From the NCBI RefSeq assembly GCF_900116865.1, contig NZ_FPCD01000003.1:1-64000 (forward strand): DNA of 64,000 bases. The letters run 5' to 3'. The DNA is from Butyrivibrio sp. M55. GTDB lineage: Bacteria; Bacillota; Clostridia; Lachnospirales; Lachnospiraceae. The number at the start of each line of letters is the position of its first letter. The stretch's first letter is position 1. The position numbers and the translations under genes were made by a program. Below the pieces are notes generated by a model, which was not told the origin of the DNA, did no database searches, and saw only the letters and a program-made list of their open reading frames with translations. This document shows, in pieces, positions 1 through 9,333 of this stretch.

Positions 1-237
<237 letters not shown>

Positions 238-346
238 TTTAAAAGTTTAATCCGGCTTAGAACTTAAGCTTGGCTTTTCGTTCTGTCCGTTAATTTACAT
301 TTTTCTGAATTATTCTCTTGGAATCTTTCAGGGTTGCATTACTGTT

Positions 347-361
347 TATTTGTCAAAGTGC
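347..361 (-). promoter_or_regulatory. boxA-like antitermination site in rRNA leader
   Basis: The minus-strand sequence AGCACTTTGACAAAT lies in the leader between the rRNA promoter and the 16S 5' end. It resembles the boxA core (GCTCTTTGAAAA) where Nus factors load on rRNA transcripts. The match is partial. The same TTGACA could be read as a second -35 box, but no good -10 follows at 16-18 bp. Confidence 0.45.
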
Positions 362-394
362 TTTGTTTGCGCTGTCCTCAGCGACAGCTTACTT

Positions 395-423
395 AGAATA
401 TCACAGGGTATAGGCCGTGTCAA
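395..423 (-). promoter_or_regulatory. rRNA operon promoter
   Basis: On the minus strand a perfect -35 TTGACA (418-423) is separated by exactly 17 bp from -10 TATTCT (395-400). The first transcribed bases would include a 6-bp hairpin (GCTGTC/GACAGC, 371-388). The 16S 5' end is about 160 bp downstream, a normal leader length. Confidence 0.85.
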
Positions 424-445
424 CACCTTTTTTAAAAATTTTTGA

Positions 446-910
446 TTATTTTATAAAACTTTTTAAAAATTGGTCTTTAAAACTTCCAAAAACCTCTCCC
501 CATGCGGCTTGGAGGGTTGTCAAGAGTTTTATATCAGTAATGTATTCTATCAGGTATAAAATCGCAATTGCTTCAATCAATCCAAGCACCGCTCCAAGAA
601 TCCTGTCAAAGCTTCCCAGCACAGGTATTTCCTTCATTTTCCGAAGGTTTTCACCGATCGCGGTCATTACTCTGTAAACAACGAACGCCACAATCAGATA
701 TCCAATCTTTGGAATTATGCCTCCAAAGCTCTTATCCAGGACATTTTCCGTTATGCCCATAATAAAATACACAGATGCAAATGTCGCCAAGACAGCAATT
801 AAGCCTGCCGCTTCCGCAACCAGGCCAACATTTGATCCGTATGATATTCTCCATAAAATAATACAGACTACCGCAACTGTAATTACGATCTGTGAAATGT
901 CTATGCTCAT
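446..910 (-). CDS. CvpA family membrane protein
   Basis: A 154-residue protein with four hydrophobic segments and the CvpA/colicin V production layout: glycine-rich membrane spans, then a GSFDRILGAVLGLIEA segment close to the family signature. The family is an inner-membrane protein linked in other bacteria to envelope integrity and, originally, colicin V export; the molecular role here is unknown. The start at 910 (MSIDISQ) is preferred because AGAGG lies 6 nt upstream, whereas the longer frame to 979 overlaps the previous gene and has no ribosome-binding site. It lies just downstream of the DUF5711 gene in the same direction, and the rRNA promoter follows it. Confidence 0.8.
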   Translation of the reverse strand: MSIDISQIVITVAVVCIILWRISYGSNVGLVAEAAGLIAVLATFASVYFIMGITENVLDKSFGGIIPKIGYLIVAFVVYRVMTAIGENLRKMKEIPVLGSFDRILGAVLGLIEAIAILYLIEYITDIKLLTTLQAAWGEVFGSFKDQFLKSFIK

Positions 911-956
911 AATAATCCTCTGTCCGTGCTTCTTATAAAAGCACAACAATATAAAC

Positions 957-2180
957 TCACTTAAGTACCAATGTATCAATGCTTTCTCTTGTTGCCAAAA
1001 TGAAATTGCTCTTTGAACCTGTAGGTATCATTGTCCTTACCGGTTCTTCAAATGTTCCCTGATACTTGACTCTTCCGTTCATATCTTTTATCAGATAATC
1101 ATTTTGATTATAGATAACAATCTGCTTATTACTAAAAATAATATCCGCACCGTCGATATCATAATATGTGGTCAGCACGTGATTTCCCGCCGTATTATAT
1201 ACCTGAAGCCTGTATGCTCCCTTATCGGAACCTTCGGCAAACACAAGTCCGACATAAGAATCACTGTAGCGCACAGATCTTATTTCATCGTTCTCTATTG
1301 CTTCCTCCGCCTGCTTCTCAGGTTTCTGCGAGCCCGAATAGAACATGATCCTGTCATTGGAAACCGAAAATGACTTATCAGAGTCAAAAAACTGAACAAA
1401 AGGAGCAACGGAATTACTATAATTGTACGAGCTGACCAGATGCTCATCTACATTTTTTCCAACATCGCCAAAATTATAAAAAGCGACTTTCGATATTATA
1501 TTTCCATCTTCAGGTCCGAGGTACGATACGCACACAAGCTGACCGTTCGGAGAAATACTGATCTTCTGCGGATATCCATAATCTTTCATTGTTGTTCTGA
1601 ATCTGGCAAGTTCTTCACCTTGCGCGCTGTAAAGATATATCCAGGCAACATCTTCGCCGTCAAGAACCGCAGCAACCACACCCTGCGATGACACGCAAAA
1701 ATCTCTCATAGGCATGTTTATATCCACTTTTCCCAACAGACCGTTGATATCGCCCACATAGATCTCGTGGCCGTTATCATCTCCGATAGCTATGGTATTA
1801 GCGCATGTTCTGGCTTTTGGATTCTGCATCTGATACGGCTGAGTCCAAAGCGCCTTTCCGGATGAATCATAGCAACTCACACCATCCTTACTGCACCGTA
1901 CCATGTGTCCGCCGAGACTAACTATCTTAGTATCATCTTCAATAGATATAGGCACGCCTTTTACCGTAATCGCTTCAGAATACACCTTGTCACGCCAGCT
2001 TATGTATATGACCGAGATCATAACCGTGCAAAATACGATAAGAACCACCGCTCTTATAAAAACTTTAAGCTTGTGGCTCCTGATTTTTTCTTTGTAAGAG
2101 GTCTGCCTGTCAGATGCACCGCTCTTTTTCCTGCTATTCAATTTACCAGCATATGTACTAAAGTCACGTACTTCTGCCAA
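957..2180 (-). CDS. DUF5711 family membrane-anchored beta-propeller-like protein
   Basis: A 407-residue protein. A basic cytoplasmic N-terminus of about 37 residues is followed by one transmembrane helix (about 38-60). The long extracytoplasmic part has repeated beta-rich segments of WD40/PQQ-like character (KVDINMPMRDFCVSSQGVVA; GEELARFRTTMKDYGYPQKI). This fits the DUF5711 family, common in Lachnospiraceae and of unknown function. It sits upstream of the CvpA-like gene, and the two may share a transcript. A role in the cell envelope is inference from topology alone. Confidence 0.75.
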   Translation of the reverse strand: MAEVRDFSTYAGKLNSRKKSGASDRQTSYKEKIRSHKLKVFIRAVVLIVFCTVMISVIYISWRDKVYSEAITVKGVPISIEDDTKIVSLGGHMVRCSKDGVSCYDSSGKALWTQPYQMQNPKARTCANTIAIGDDNGHEIYVGDINGLLGKVDINMPMRDFCVSSQGVVAAVLDGEDVAWIYLYSAQGEELARFRTTMKDYGYPQKISISPNGQLVCVSYLGPEDGNIISKVAFYNFGDVGKNVDEHLVSSYNYSNSVAPFVQFFDSDKSFSVSNDRIMFYSGSQKPEKQAEEAIENDEIRSVRYSDSYVGLVFAEGSDKGAYRLQVYNTAGNHVLTTYYDIDGADIIFSNKQIVIYNQNDYLIKDMNGRVKYQGTFEEPVRTMIPTGSKSNFILATRESIDTLVLK

Positions 2181-2234
2181 GACAAACCTCCATAATATCA
2201 GCTTCGCAAAAAAGCTTTTTTCTAATTATCAGAA

Positions 2235-3272
2235 TTATACGAACTGATAGATTGTTGTTGTATCATAAACCTTATCAGGGCCAAAAACAGGCTTAGGGAA
2301 GCCTTCCTGATTGATAGAGTTGGGATAGAACTGTGTCTCAAGACACACTCCTTCTCTGCTCTTATAGCTTACTCCACCCTTGCAATTTTCTCCGCTAAGG
2401 AAGTTTCCTGCATAGAGCTGAACACCCGGAAGATCGGTGAAGCACTTCATTGTGATACCAGTCTGAGCTGATGAAAGAACAGCAATCTCATTGATAGAAC
2501 CGTCAGCATTATCAACAACGTAGTTGTGATCGTATCCGCCAACAGCCTTAAGCTGCTCGTTATCTGCATTGATATCTTTTCCGATAGTCTTCTCTACAAG
2601 GAAATCAAAAGGTGTTCCGACAACACTTGCAATCTCGCCTGTAGGAATAGCTGCAGAATCGATTACAGGTGTATAGTGTGACGCATTGAGCTTAAGTGTA
2701 TGATCAAGGATCGATCCCTGACCGTTCAAGTTAAAGTATGCATGATTTGTCATGTTGATAAGTGTATTTGCATCACTTGTTGCATTGTAATGGATAGACA
2801 ATGAATTGTCGTCTGAAAGAGAATATGTAACTTCAAATACTCTGTTTCCGGCAAATCCAAGGTCGCCATCCTCTGATTTAAGAGTAAATTTAACGCTGTC
2901 ATCGCCTTCTACGGCATCCCATACTCTCTTATGGAATCCGTTATTCATATCTGTGTGAAGGTTATTGGGTCCGTCATTAACAGGAAGAGAGAATTCTTTT
3001 CCGTCAATCTTATACTTAGCTTCGCAGATTCTGTTAGCTGTAGGTCCTACAGTCGATCCAAGGAAGCATGAGTTCTCAAGATATCCGGCAAGATCGTCAT
3101 ATCCAAGAACAACGTCAACAACCTTTCCATCCTTATCAGGTACAAAAATATTCTTGATAGTAACTCCGAAGTTGATAACAACAACCTCAACATTGTTCTT
3201 GTTTGAGATATGATACTCAAACACCTGCTCCTTATTTGGTGTCTCTCCAAATAACACTTTTTTTACTGCCAT
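2235..3272 (-). CDS. galM: aldose 1-epimerase (mutarotase)
   Basis: A 345-residue protein covering the whole aldose epimerase fold. It interconverts the alpha and beta anomers of galactose or glucose in the cytoplasm, feeding the Leloir pathway. Visible catalytic elements are His106 (NLHTDMNNG), His177 in NHAYFNL and Glu312 in LETQFYPNS, matching the general acid, second His and general base of GalM. GGAGG precedes the ATG. No other Leloir genes lie nearby, so it looks like a stand-alone housekeeping copy. Confidence 0.93.
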   Translation of the reverse strand: MAVKKVLFGETPNKEQVFEYHISNKNNVEVVVINFGVTIKNIFVPDKDGKVVDVVLGYDDLAGYLENSCFLGSTVGPTANRICEAKYKIDGKEFSLPVNDGPNNLHTDMNNGFHKRVWDAVEGDDSVKFTLKSEDGDLGFAGNRVFEVTYSLSDDNSLSIHYNATSDANTLINMTNHAYFNLNGQGSILDHTLKLNASHYTPVIDSAAIPTGEIASVVGTPFDFLVEKTIGKDINADNEQLKAVGGYDHNYVVDNADGSINEIAVLSSAQTGITMKCFTDLPGVQLYAGNFLSGENCKGGVSYKSREGVCLETQFYPNSINQEGFPKPVFGPDKVYDTTTIYQFV

Positions 3273-3302
3273 TTTTTACATTACCTCCATAATTCGTGAA
3301 CA

Positions 3303-3902
3303 TTACAGTTCTGTTCTACCTTCCAAAGCCCTGAGCAAAGTAACTTCATCAATATATTCCAAGTCTCCGCCTACAGGAACACCACTGGCTATTCTCGTAA
3401 CTTTAATGCCTGTGGGTTTGATCAGCTTACTTATATACATTGCTGTTGTTTCACCTTCAAGACTTGAATTGGTCGCTACAATAACTTCCTCAACATCTTC
3501 TGTCTGAAGCCTCTGCATAAGCTCAGCCAGTCTTATATCCCCCGGACCAATTCCCAACATCGGGGAAATCGCACCATGCAGTACATGATACACCCCTTCG
3601 TACTTCCCGGTTTTCTCATATGCCGCCAGATCTCTGGCATTTTCCACAACCATAATAATCTTGTGATTTCTGTTCTGATTACCGCATATAGGGCAGATGT
3701 CTTCATCGGTAAGAGTACAGCACACCTTGCAGTAATGCACATTTTCTCTCGCACTTGTTATTGAATCGGCAAGCTTTTTTACCCTGTCCTTAGGGAGATT
3801 GATTATATAAAAAGCAAGCCTCTGCGCCGATTTGCCACCTATTCCCGGCAGGGAAGCAAGTTCATCTATCAGCCGATTAATATGTCCGCTGTAAAGATCC
3901 AT
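3303..3902 (-). CDS. recR: recombination mediator RecR
   Basis: A 199-residue protein, the usual RecR length. It has an N-terminal helix-hairpin-helix ([14 protein letters not shown]), a C4 zinc finger (Cys58, Cys61, Cys70, Cys73 in CKVCC...CPIC), and a Toprim domain with [16 protein letters not shown] and the GIGPGDIRL segment. With RecO and RecF it loads RecA on SSB-coated gaps. Its start overlaps the stop of the YbaB gene by 1 nt, giving the conserved order dnaX-ybaB-recR. Confidence 0.97.
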   Translation of the reverse strand: MDLYSGHINRLIDELASLPGIGGKSAQRLAFYIINLPKDRVKKLADSITSARENVHYCKVCCTLTDEDICPICGNQNRNHKIIMVVENARDLAAYEKTGKYEGVYHVLHGAISPMLGIGPGDIRLAELMQRLQTEDVEEVIVATNSSLEGETTAMYISKLIKPTGIKVTRIASGVPVGGDLEYIDEVTLLRALEGRTEL

Positions 3903-4249
3903 CAGAAAGGAAATCCTCCGCCTAATCCGCCTGTCATCTTGCCAATCATGGCTCCGCTTGCTTCGTCAGCCTGCTTCATAGCCTCGTTAACTGCGGCAAC
4001 TATCATATCCTGAAGCATCTCAACATCATCGGGATCAACCGCATCAGGTGATATAACAACGCTCTTTAAAGTCTTATTTCCGTATACAGTCGCCTCTACA
4101 GCACCGCCGCCGGATTTGGCAGTGAACTCTTTGGTCTCAAGTTCTTTCTGACTCTCCTCCATCTGACGCTGCATTCTCTGCGCCTGTTTCATAAGATTGT
4201 TCATGTTTCCGGGCATTCCGCCTCCGGGGAAACCGCCTCTTTTAGCCAT
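3902..4249 (-). CDS. YbaB/EbfC family nucleoid-associated protein
   Basis: A 115-residue protein. A glycine-rich start ([20 protein letters not shown]) is followed by a long helix and the conserved [20 protein letters not shown] strand region. The family forms dimers that bind DNA and bridge nucleoid segments. It starts 2 nt after the dnaX stop and overlaps recR by 1 nt, the classical replication-repair operon, so translational coupling is likely. Confidence 0.95.
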   Translation of the reverse strand: MAKRGGFPGGGMPGNMNNLMKQAQRMQRQMEESQKELETKEFTAKSGGGAVEATVYGNKTLKSVVISPDAVDPDDVEMLQDMIVAAVNEAMKQADEASGAMIGKMTGGLGGGFPF

Positions 4250-4251
4250 TT

Positions 4252-5850
4252 CTAGTTCTCCTTTTCATCATCTTCTGTAACTATATCAAAATTTATAGCT
4301 TGCAAATTTACGAAGTTTTCTTCAAAAGTCTGCTGAGGTTCCACGTAACGTGTCTCAAATGTCACATGTTTACCGATTGAATTGTCCAGAACATTTTGAA
4401 GATCCTCAGCCGATTGTCCCGAAGAATACTTATCGGCAAGTTGCTTGTTATCAAATACAATCTGCAGTGCATCGTTGTTTCCAAGGCTCAACTTCGCTCT
4501 CTGCAGGTAGGTCTTCATGGGATTTTCCATTCCCGCGATAACTCTCGGCCAATTCGAAACAATTCGCTTTATATCATCGGGAACCGCCCTGTCCAGCACC
4601 TTCTTTTCCCTTACAATATCAGGACTCCCGGAACCGGCCGCAGCACTCGTTGTAACAGCGATCTGTCCGCCCTGAATTCCCTTTAACAGCTTCGAATTCT
4701 CTTCGGCATTCTTCTCCAGGATCCTAAGCCTGTCCTCGAGCGAATCTTCGCCCGGCTCCATCTGCGGCTTACACATCTTGATAAGAGTTATTTCTATAAG
4801 TACCCTCTTCTGCGTAGCAAAGCGCAGCTGAGAAGAAAGTTCGGAAAAAATTCTGATATATCTAAGAAGAACGTCCACATCAACGCCTTCTGCCTGTTCC
4901 TTCAGCACTTTCAGGTTATCGGTGGAAATATCAACAACATCCTCCATCTGATCCGAAGCCTGAATAAGCATGAGATTTCGCAGATACCAGACAAAATCAT
5001 TTACAAACTGCGAAAGCTCTCGTCCCTGAACGACTACATCTGCCAATATCTTGAGTGCTTCATCCGCGTTCTGACTATATATTGCGGAAAAGAGCTTGCT
5101 AAACACCTCAGTGTCAACGGCTCCGAGCACATTCAGCACCTTATCGTAGGTAAGCTCCTCACCATAATTAAACGCAACGCACTGATCAAGTAGACTCAAA
5201 GAATCTCTCATCGATCCGTCTGCAGTCTTTGCAATATATCTGAGTGCCCTCTCCTCAACCGTGATTCCTTCCGAATCAACAACTTCTCTGAGACGCTGCT
5301 CAATACTGTCCACTGTAATCCTATGGAAGTCATATCTCTGACATCTTGAAAGAATTGTGATAGGAATCTTATGAACTTCCGTTGTTGCCAGAATAAACAT
5401 TACATATGACGGAGGTTCCTCCAGAGTTTTCAAAAGCGCGTTAAAAGCACCCGTAGACAACATGTGAACCTCGTCTATGATGTACACTTTGCGCTTTCCC
5501 TTTGTGGGCGAATAAGAAACCTCGTCTATGATCTCTCTTACGTTATCAACACCGTTATTCGACGCAGCATCGATTTCTATCACATTCATGCTGTTTCCGG
5601 CGGCAATTTCCCTGCACATCTCACATTCACCGCAAGGGCTTCCGTCTATCGGATGTTCACAATTTACGGCTTTTGCCAGAATCTTGGCAACAGAAGTCTT
5701 ACCTGTTCCGCGTGTTCCGCAAAACAGGTAAGCGTGTCCGACTCTGTCAGATCTGATCTGATTTTTCAGCGTGGTTACTATATGATCCTGTCCTTTTACA
5801 TCTTCAAAAACAGGTGGTCTGAATTTTCTGTATAATGCAACATAACTCAT
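4252..5850 (-). CDS. dnaX: DNA polymerase III subunit gamma/tau
   Basis: A 532-residue clamp-loader ATPase. Walker A is GTRGTGKTS (45-53), a zinc-binding set is Cys64, Cys73, Cys76 and Cys79, and the DExx motif is DEVH (126-129). The SRC arginine-finger region and gamma/tau collar domain follow. The tail after about residue 370 is a tau-like domain IV/V region. It loads the beta clamp and couples polymerase to helicase. No obvious slippery A-run for a separate gamma product was noticed. It is followed immediately by ybaB and recR. Confidence 0.96.
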   Translation of the reverse strand: MSYVALYRKFRPPVFEDVKGQDHIVTTLKNQIRSDRVGHAYLFCGTRGTGKTSVAKILAKAVNCEHPIDGSPCGECEMCREIAAGNSMNVIEIDAASNNGVDNVREIIDEVSYSPTKGKRKVYIIDEVHMLSTGAFNALLKTLEEPPSYVMFILATTEVHKIPITILSRCQRYDFHRITVDSIEQRLREVVDSEGITVEERALRYIAKTADGSMRDSLSLLDQCVAFNYGEELTYDKVLNVLGAVDTEVFSKLFSAIYSQNADEALKILADVVVQGRELSQFVNDFVWYLRNLMLIQASDQMEDVVDISTDNLKVLKEQAEGVDVDVLLRYIRIFSELSSQLRFATQKRVLIEITLIKMCKPQMEPGEDSLEDRLRILEKNAEENSKLLKGIQGGQIAVTTSAAAGSGSPDIVREKKVLDRAVPDDIKRIVSNWPRVIAGMENPMKTYLQRAKLSLGNNDALQIVFDNKQLADKYSSGQSAEDLQNVLDNSIGKHVTFETRYVEPQQTFEENFVNLQAINFDIVTEDDEKEN

Positions 5851-5885
5851 CTAAAATAATTGCTCCAAACAAAACTTTTTATTCC

Positions 5886-6959
5886 TTAATCTCCGAAGCA
5901 AACTCCCAAAGCCTTGGCCTCTTTGATTATTCCGGCATCAGGTGCCACAGATTTAAGCTTGCCCGCAATTTCCTTAAGCGGAACCTTAACTATCTCTCTG
6001 TTCTTGTAAGCCACCATATATCCGTACTGCTTCTTAAGCACAAGCCAGCCAGCTTCCGCACCGAGTCTCGATGCAAAAACTCTGTCATAAGGATCAGGCG
6101 CTCCACCTCTTTGCATGTGGCCGGGAACGGTAACTCTTACTTCATGTCCGGTCTTTTTCTGGATTGCATCGGCAATCTCATATGAAACAGAAGGATATTT
6201 GCGGTTTGCTACCTTCTCTTTATATTCTTTCTTGGAAAGTTTGGCGTCCTTCTTGGAAATCGCGCCCTCTGCAACAGCGATAATGGTAAATCTGCTACCG
6301 TGCTCATCACGAGCTCTTATCGCATTGCACACCTTGTCTATATCATAAGGAATCTCAGGTATAAGGACTACATCCGCTCCGCCCGCAATTCCTGCGTTAA
6401 GAGTAAGCCAGCCTACCTTATGTCCCATTACTTCAATGATAAATACTCGTCCGTGCGAATCGGCCGTAGTATGGATGTTATCAATTACGCCCGTCGCAAT
6501 ATCAACCGCACTCTGGAATCCGAATGTCATATCCGTTCCCCACAGATCGTTGTCGATAGTCTTAGGAAGAGAAACAATATTAAGTCCTTCTTCGCTCAAA
6601 AGATTCGCAGTCTTCTGTGAACCGTTTCCTCCGAGTATCACGAGACAATCCAGCTTTAACTTATAATAGTTCTGCTTCATTGCCTCAACTTTATCAAGTC
6701 CGTTCTCATCCGGATCCTTGATCGTCTTAAAAGGTGTTCTCGAACTTCCGAGTATTGTGCCACCTTTTGTAAGTATGCCCGAAAAATCCCTGGAAGTAAG
6801 CATACGAAAATCGCCGTATATAAGCCCTTTGTAGCCATTCAAAAAACCGTAGAACTCAACTTCTTCACCACTGTTGGCGATGCATTTAACAACGCCCCTC
6901 ATAGCAGCATTCAAAGCCTGACAGTCACCGCCGCTGGTCAACATCCCGATTCTAATCAT
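5886..6959 (-). CDS. 6-phosphofructokinase, mixed-substrate (group III-like) type
   Basis: A 357-residue PFK. It phosphorylates fructose 6-phosphate in glycolysis. The TSGGDCQALNAAMR start, LGGNGS loop, LPKTIDND catalytic segment (Asp base) and PGHMQRGG motif are clear. Residues that track phosphoryl-donor choice are mixed: the loop has Gly at the position equal to E. coli Gly104 (ATP-like), while Lys precedes TIDND as in PPi-linked and group III enzymes. The residue equal to Mg-contacting Asp103 is Asn. The donor therefore cannot be settled from sequence. It lies 35 bp upstream of dnaX on the same strand. Confidence 0.9.
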   Translation of the reverse strand: MIRIGMLTSGGDCQALNAAMRGVVKCIANSGEEVEFYGFLNGYKGLIYGDFRMLTSRDFSGILTKGGTILGSSRTPFKTIKDPDENGLDKVEAMKQNYYKLKLDCLVILGGNGSQKTANLLSEEGLNIVSLPKTIDNDLWGTDMTFGFQSAVDIATGVIDNIHTTADSHGRVFIIEVMGHKVGWLTLNAGIAGGADVVLIPEIPYDIDKVCNAIRARDEHGSRFTIIAVAEGAISKKDAKLSKKEYKEKVANRKYPSVSYEIADAIQKKTGHEVRVTVPGHMQRGGAPDPYDRVFASRLGAEAGWLVLKKQYGYMVAYKNREIVKVPLKEIAGKLKSVAPDAGIIKEAKALGVCFGD

Positions 6960-7042
6960 AATGAATAGGCCTCCTCCTATTTTTTATCGCATACTACCGT
7001 TAATTATACAAAATAATATTCCCAATGCCAAGTTAATACCGA

Positions 7043-7071
7043 TTGACGAAGGCCTGTATAATAAGTATAAT
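7043..7071 (+). promoter_or_regulatory. tRNA-Ser promoter
   Basis: TTGACG (7043-7048), a 17-bp spacer, then a perfect TATAAT (7066-7071). The tRNA 5' end follows 12 nt later at 7084, which is unusually direct and supports this as its own sigma-70-type promoter. Confidence 0.85.
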
Positions 7072-7083
7072 GTAAAACGTTCT

Positions 7084-7170
7084 GGAGTCGTATCAAAGTG
7101 GTCGTAATGAGGCGCACTCGAAATGCGTTTGTCCTTTTTGGGCACGAGGGTTCGAATCCCTCCGACTCCG
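7084..7170 (+). tRNA. tRNA-Ser (anticodon CGA)
   Basis: An 87-nt class II tRNA. The acceptor stem is GGAGTCG/CGACTCC (7084-7090 with 7163-7169), the discriminator is G and no CCA is encoded. The anticodon loop CTCGAAA (7117-7123) reads CGA for UCG codons. A long variable arm precedes the T arm GAGGGTTCGAATCCCTC. It has its own promoter, and a terminator follows at 7190. Confidence 0.96.
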
Positions 7171-7189
7171 CTAAATATTTATTTATGCA

Positions 7190-7230
7190 AAATGAGAGGC
7201 CTTGCAAAATCTGCAAGACCTCTCATTTTT
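7190..7230. terminator. bidirectional rho-independent terminator
   Basis: AATGAGAGG-C-CTTGCA pairs with TGCAAG-A-CCTCTCATT, one mismatch in 16 bp with a short loop. A T-run follows on plus and a shorter one on minus. It ends the tRNA transcript (+) and also serves the convergent zinc-ribbon gene, which stops at 7270 (-). Confidence 0.85.
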
Positions 7231-7269
7231 ATAATGGCAAAAGCACACGTCCCTTCGCATTCATGCGGA

Positions 7270-8415
7270 CTACTTAAGGAATGCATCGGGAATGTACAAT
7301 TTAACTGAATTAGAATAAATAACAAATAAAATGATAAGGAACATCAAGATTACTGCTGAGTAAAGATACAGCATAGCGTTCTTGTTTCTCTTATATTTCT
7401 CAAATACGATACCAAATACCATGCAGAGCACTACTATTCCAAAGATTAAGTAGATGCCGATTCCAAGCATTGCTTTTATCATTGTAAAGAATATCGCAAG
7501 TATTATGCAGGGAATCATAAATGCTGACTTGATACCCGCAATCGCAACAGCTTCCTTAAATTCGATATCAATATTCATTGCTCTTCCTGCGGCAAACATA
7601 AGAAGTGCAAATACTACCGCAAGCAAAGCAGAGAACAACATGGCAAGGATAAAAGATCCTCCTGCCGAAAATGTATATCCCGACAGATCCATGAACGGAA
7701 AAACCTGTTCCTGCATCTCATTGTTTATCTTACAAATAACTACAGCCACAAAAATTGATGAGAATATAATCTGAGCAACCATAAATATAAGTGCGGAAGT
7801 AAAATTCTTTCCTGCGGCAAAAGTTGCACCGTTGGTAACGGGCTTGCTGAACAAGTCAACAAATCTTGCAAATGCTTCAGATGCGTCCTCTTTGATCGCA
7901 ACAAAATCAACCTCAGGCTTCTTTGCAGAACGCTCCTTTTTACTCTTTACTTCCTTCTTTGCAGGTTCTTCCTTAACTTCCGCATCCGGAACAACGCTGA
8001 ATATCGGCTTGGTATTAACTAATCCTTCAGCCTTTGTTTCTATTGCCTCTTCAGCTTTTGCTTCGGCAGTCTCTTCTTTTACTTCAGAAGTTTCTTCTGT
8101 TGTTTCAGCTTTCATCTCAGCCTTCGGCTCTGCTTTAGCCCTTGCTCTTGTCTTTTTTACAGCCTTCTCTTCAAGTTTTTCCTCTGATGATTCGTCAAAT
8201 GTCTTCATCTCTTCGGCAAATGTTTCGCTCTTCTTAGCACGTGTGGATTTTCTCTTAGGCTTAGCCTTACGCTCTTCCTCTCCGAATTCTCTTTTATCCA
8301 TCATATCGAAAACTTTTCTAATCTCGTCATTGGCTTCACGTTTATTCTGCGCTTGCGCACATGTACAAAGTTCTCCGTCCGCAAGTTCTTTTCCACAGTA
8401 TTCGCATACACCCAT
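7270..8415 (-). CDS. zinc-ribbon polytopic membrane protein of unknown function
   Basis: A 381-residue protein. It opens with a zinc ribbon (CEYCGKELADGELCTC). A highly charged low-complexity region rich in Lys, Glu and Ala follows (about 35-165). The C-terminal half, from about residue 195, has five or six hydrophobic helices (FILAMLFSALLAVVFALLMF and others). This layout, a zinc ribbon plus a Yip1-like or DUF-type membrane domain, is common in Clostridia without an assigned role. The Lys/Glu linker is repetitive (AEPKAEMKAETTEE) and gives a long open frame on the opposite strand, which is not a gene. Confidence 0.7.
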   Translation of the reverse strand: MGVCEYCGKELADGELCTCAQAQNKREANDEIRKVFDMMDKREFGEEERKAKPKRKSTRAKKSETFAEEMKTFDESSEEKLEEKAVKKTRARAKAEPKAEMKAETTEETSEVKEETAEAKAEEAIETKAEGLVNTKPIFSVVPDAEVKEEPAKKEVKSKKERSAKKPEVDFVAIKEDASEAFARFVDLFSKPVTNGATFAAGKNFTSALIFMVAQIIFSSIFVAVVICKINNEMQEQVFPFMDLSGYTFSAGGSFILAMLFSALLAVVFALLMFAAGRAMNIDIEFKEAVAIAGIKSAFMIPCIILAIFFTMIKAMLGIGIYLIFGIVVLCMVFGIVFEKYKRNKNAMLYLYSAVILMFLIILFVIYSNSVKLYIPDAFLK

Positions 8416-8591
8416 CTGTATTACCTCCTGCTATCCATCCCCCTCTATCGCATGCCTTGAATAAAGTGTCTGATAGCCTGTTTCTAAATTGATAATTATA
8501 CTTTACTTGCAAATTAACATTCCAAGTATACTTATGTTACCATTCTTGTTACCATTACGTCAATATGTATTTGTAATAATCTACGAAAAAT

Positions 8592-8629
8592 AATACCGAT
8601 CACAAGTAAATTCGCTTATAATCGGTATT
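8592..8629 (-). terminator. terminator of the cupin-NUDIX operon
   Basis: AATACCGAT (8592-8600) pairs perfectly with ATCGGTATT (8621-8629). On minus the hairpin is followed by ATTATTTTTC. It lies 31-68 bp past the NUDIX stop. The rest of the 244-bp gap 8416-8659 is AT-rich with no other feature that I can support. Confidence 0.7.
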
Positions 8630-8659
8630 TTAATAAAATTTTATTCTGTTAAAAAAGTG

Positions 8660-9325
8660 TTATCTATGTTTCTTCCACATGTCGCTTATAAAATACATCA
8701 GCGCCGACCACGTATATACTGAATAGAAGTGTCCTCTGTCATCCATTCCTTTTTTCAAAAGATCTTTTGCCTTAGCTTTATCAACAAAAACAAATCCGTC
8801 AAAACACTCCTGTCCTTCAGCTCCCGACTGCGTAAGATCAGACAGATCGTGTCCCTTCAAAACGACTCCGACAAGAGCATTGCTCTCATCCGTCATTCCG
8901 GGAGTGCTGAACAAAAGCGGATTGATAACGAATACTTCATCCCTTGATTCATCGACAACAATTCCCGTCTCCTCGTGGATTTCCCTAATCGCGGTAGTGA
9001 TAACCGGAGAACCGCCGTCCTTATCTTCGGGATCTACAAGTCCCGCAGGAACTCCGAGCAAAAATCTTCCGACAGGATATCTGTACTCATATGAAAGAAG
9101 GAGCTTTGGCTCATCGCCGTCTTCAATAACCACTACGCAGCTGACGGCATCGGGAACCATTTTCTTAAACTCTTCATCACTCTTAATAGAAGCAAGCTCA
9201 TCAAGTGGCCTTCTTGTCGCATTAAAATAATGTCTTCCTTCATCGTACTGAAGATCAAAAACCCTGATAAACTTTTCATCGAATACGGGCTTAACTTTTT
9301 CTTTTGTAATCTTTGGTCCTTCCAT
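8660..9325 (-). CDS. NUDIX hydrolase
   Basis: A 221-residue protein with the core Nudix signature REIHEETGI preceded by LLGVPAGLVDPEDKDGG. The upstream Glu of the canonical GX5E spacing is not conserved in register, so the box is slightly atypical. ADP-ribose pyrophosphatase-like enzymes have this length and the YRYPV...L.VPAG layout; the substrate is not fixed by sequence. The start at 9325 is supported by GAGGAG a few bases upstream, better than the GTG at 9337. Third gene of the cupin / DUF6472-like / NUDIX set; its ribosome-binding site overlaps the preceding stop. Confidence 0.85.
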   Translation of the reverse strand: MEGPKITKEKVKPVFDEKFIRVFDLQYDEGRHYFNATRRPLDELASIKSDEEFKKMVPDAVSCVVVIEDGDEPKLLLSYEYRYPVGRFLLGVPAGLVDPEDKDGGSPVITTAIREIHEETGIVVDESRDEVFVINPLLFSTPGMTDESNALVGVVLKGHDLSDLTQSGAEGQECFDGFVFVDKAKAKDLLKKGMDDRGHFYSVYTWSALMYFISDMWKKHR

Positions 9326-9333
9326 AACTCTCC

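Noticed and set aside
7004..7216. Minus-strand open frame across the tRNA (ESEGFEPSCPKRTNAF)
   Set aside because: It is the reverse complement of tRNA-Ser and its flanks, a well-known spurious frame; the tRNA and its promoter and terminator explain the sequence.
7832..8464. Plus-strand 210-residue Ser/Ala/Phe-rich frame
   Set aside because: It is the complement of the Lys/Glu/Ala low-complexity linker of the zinc-ribbon protein.
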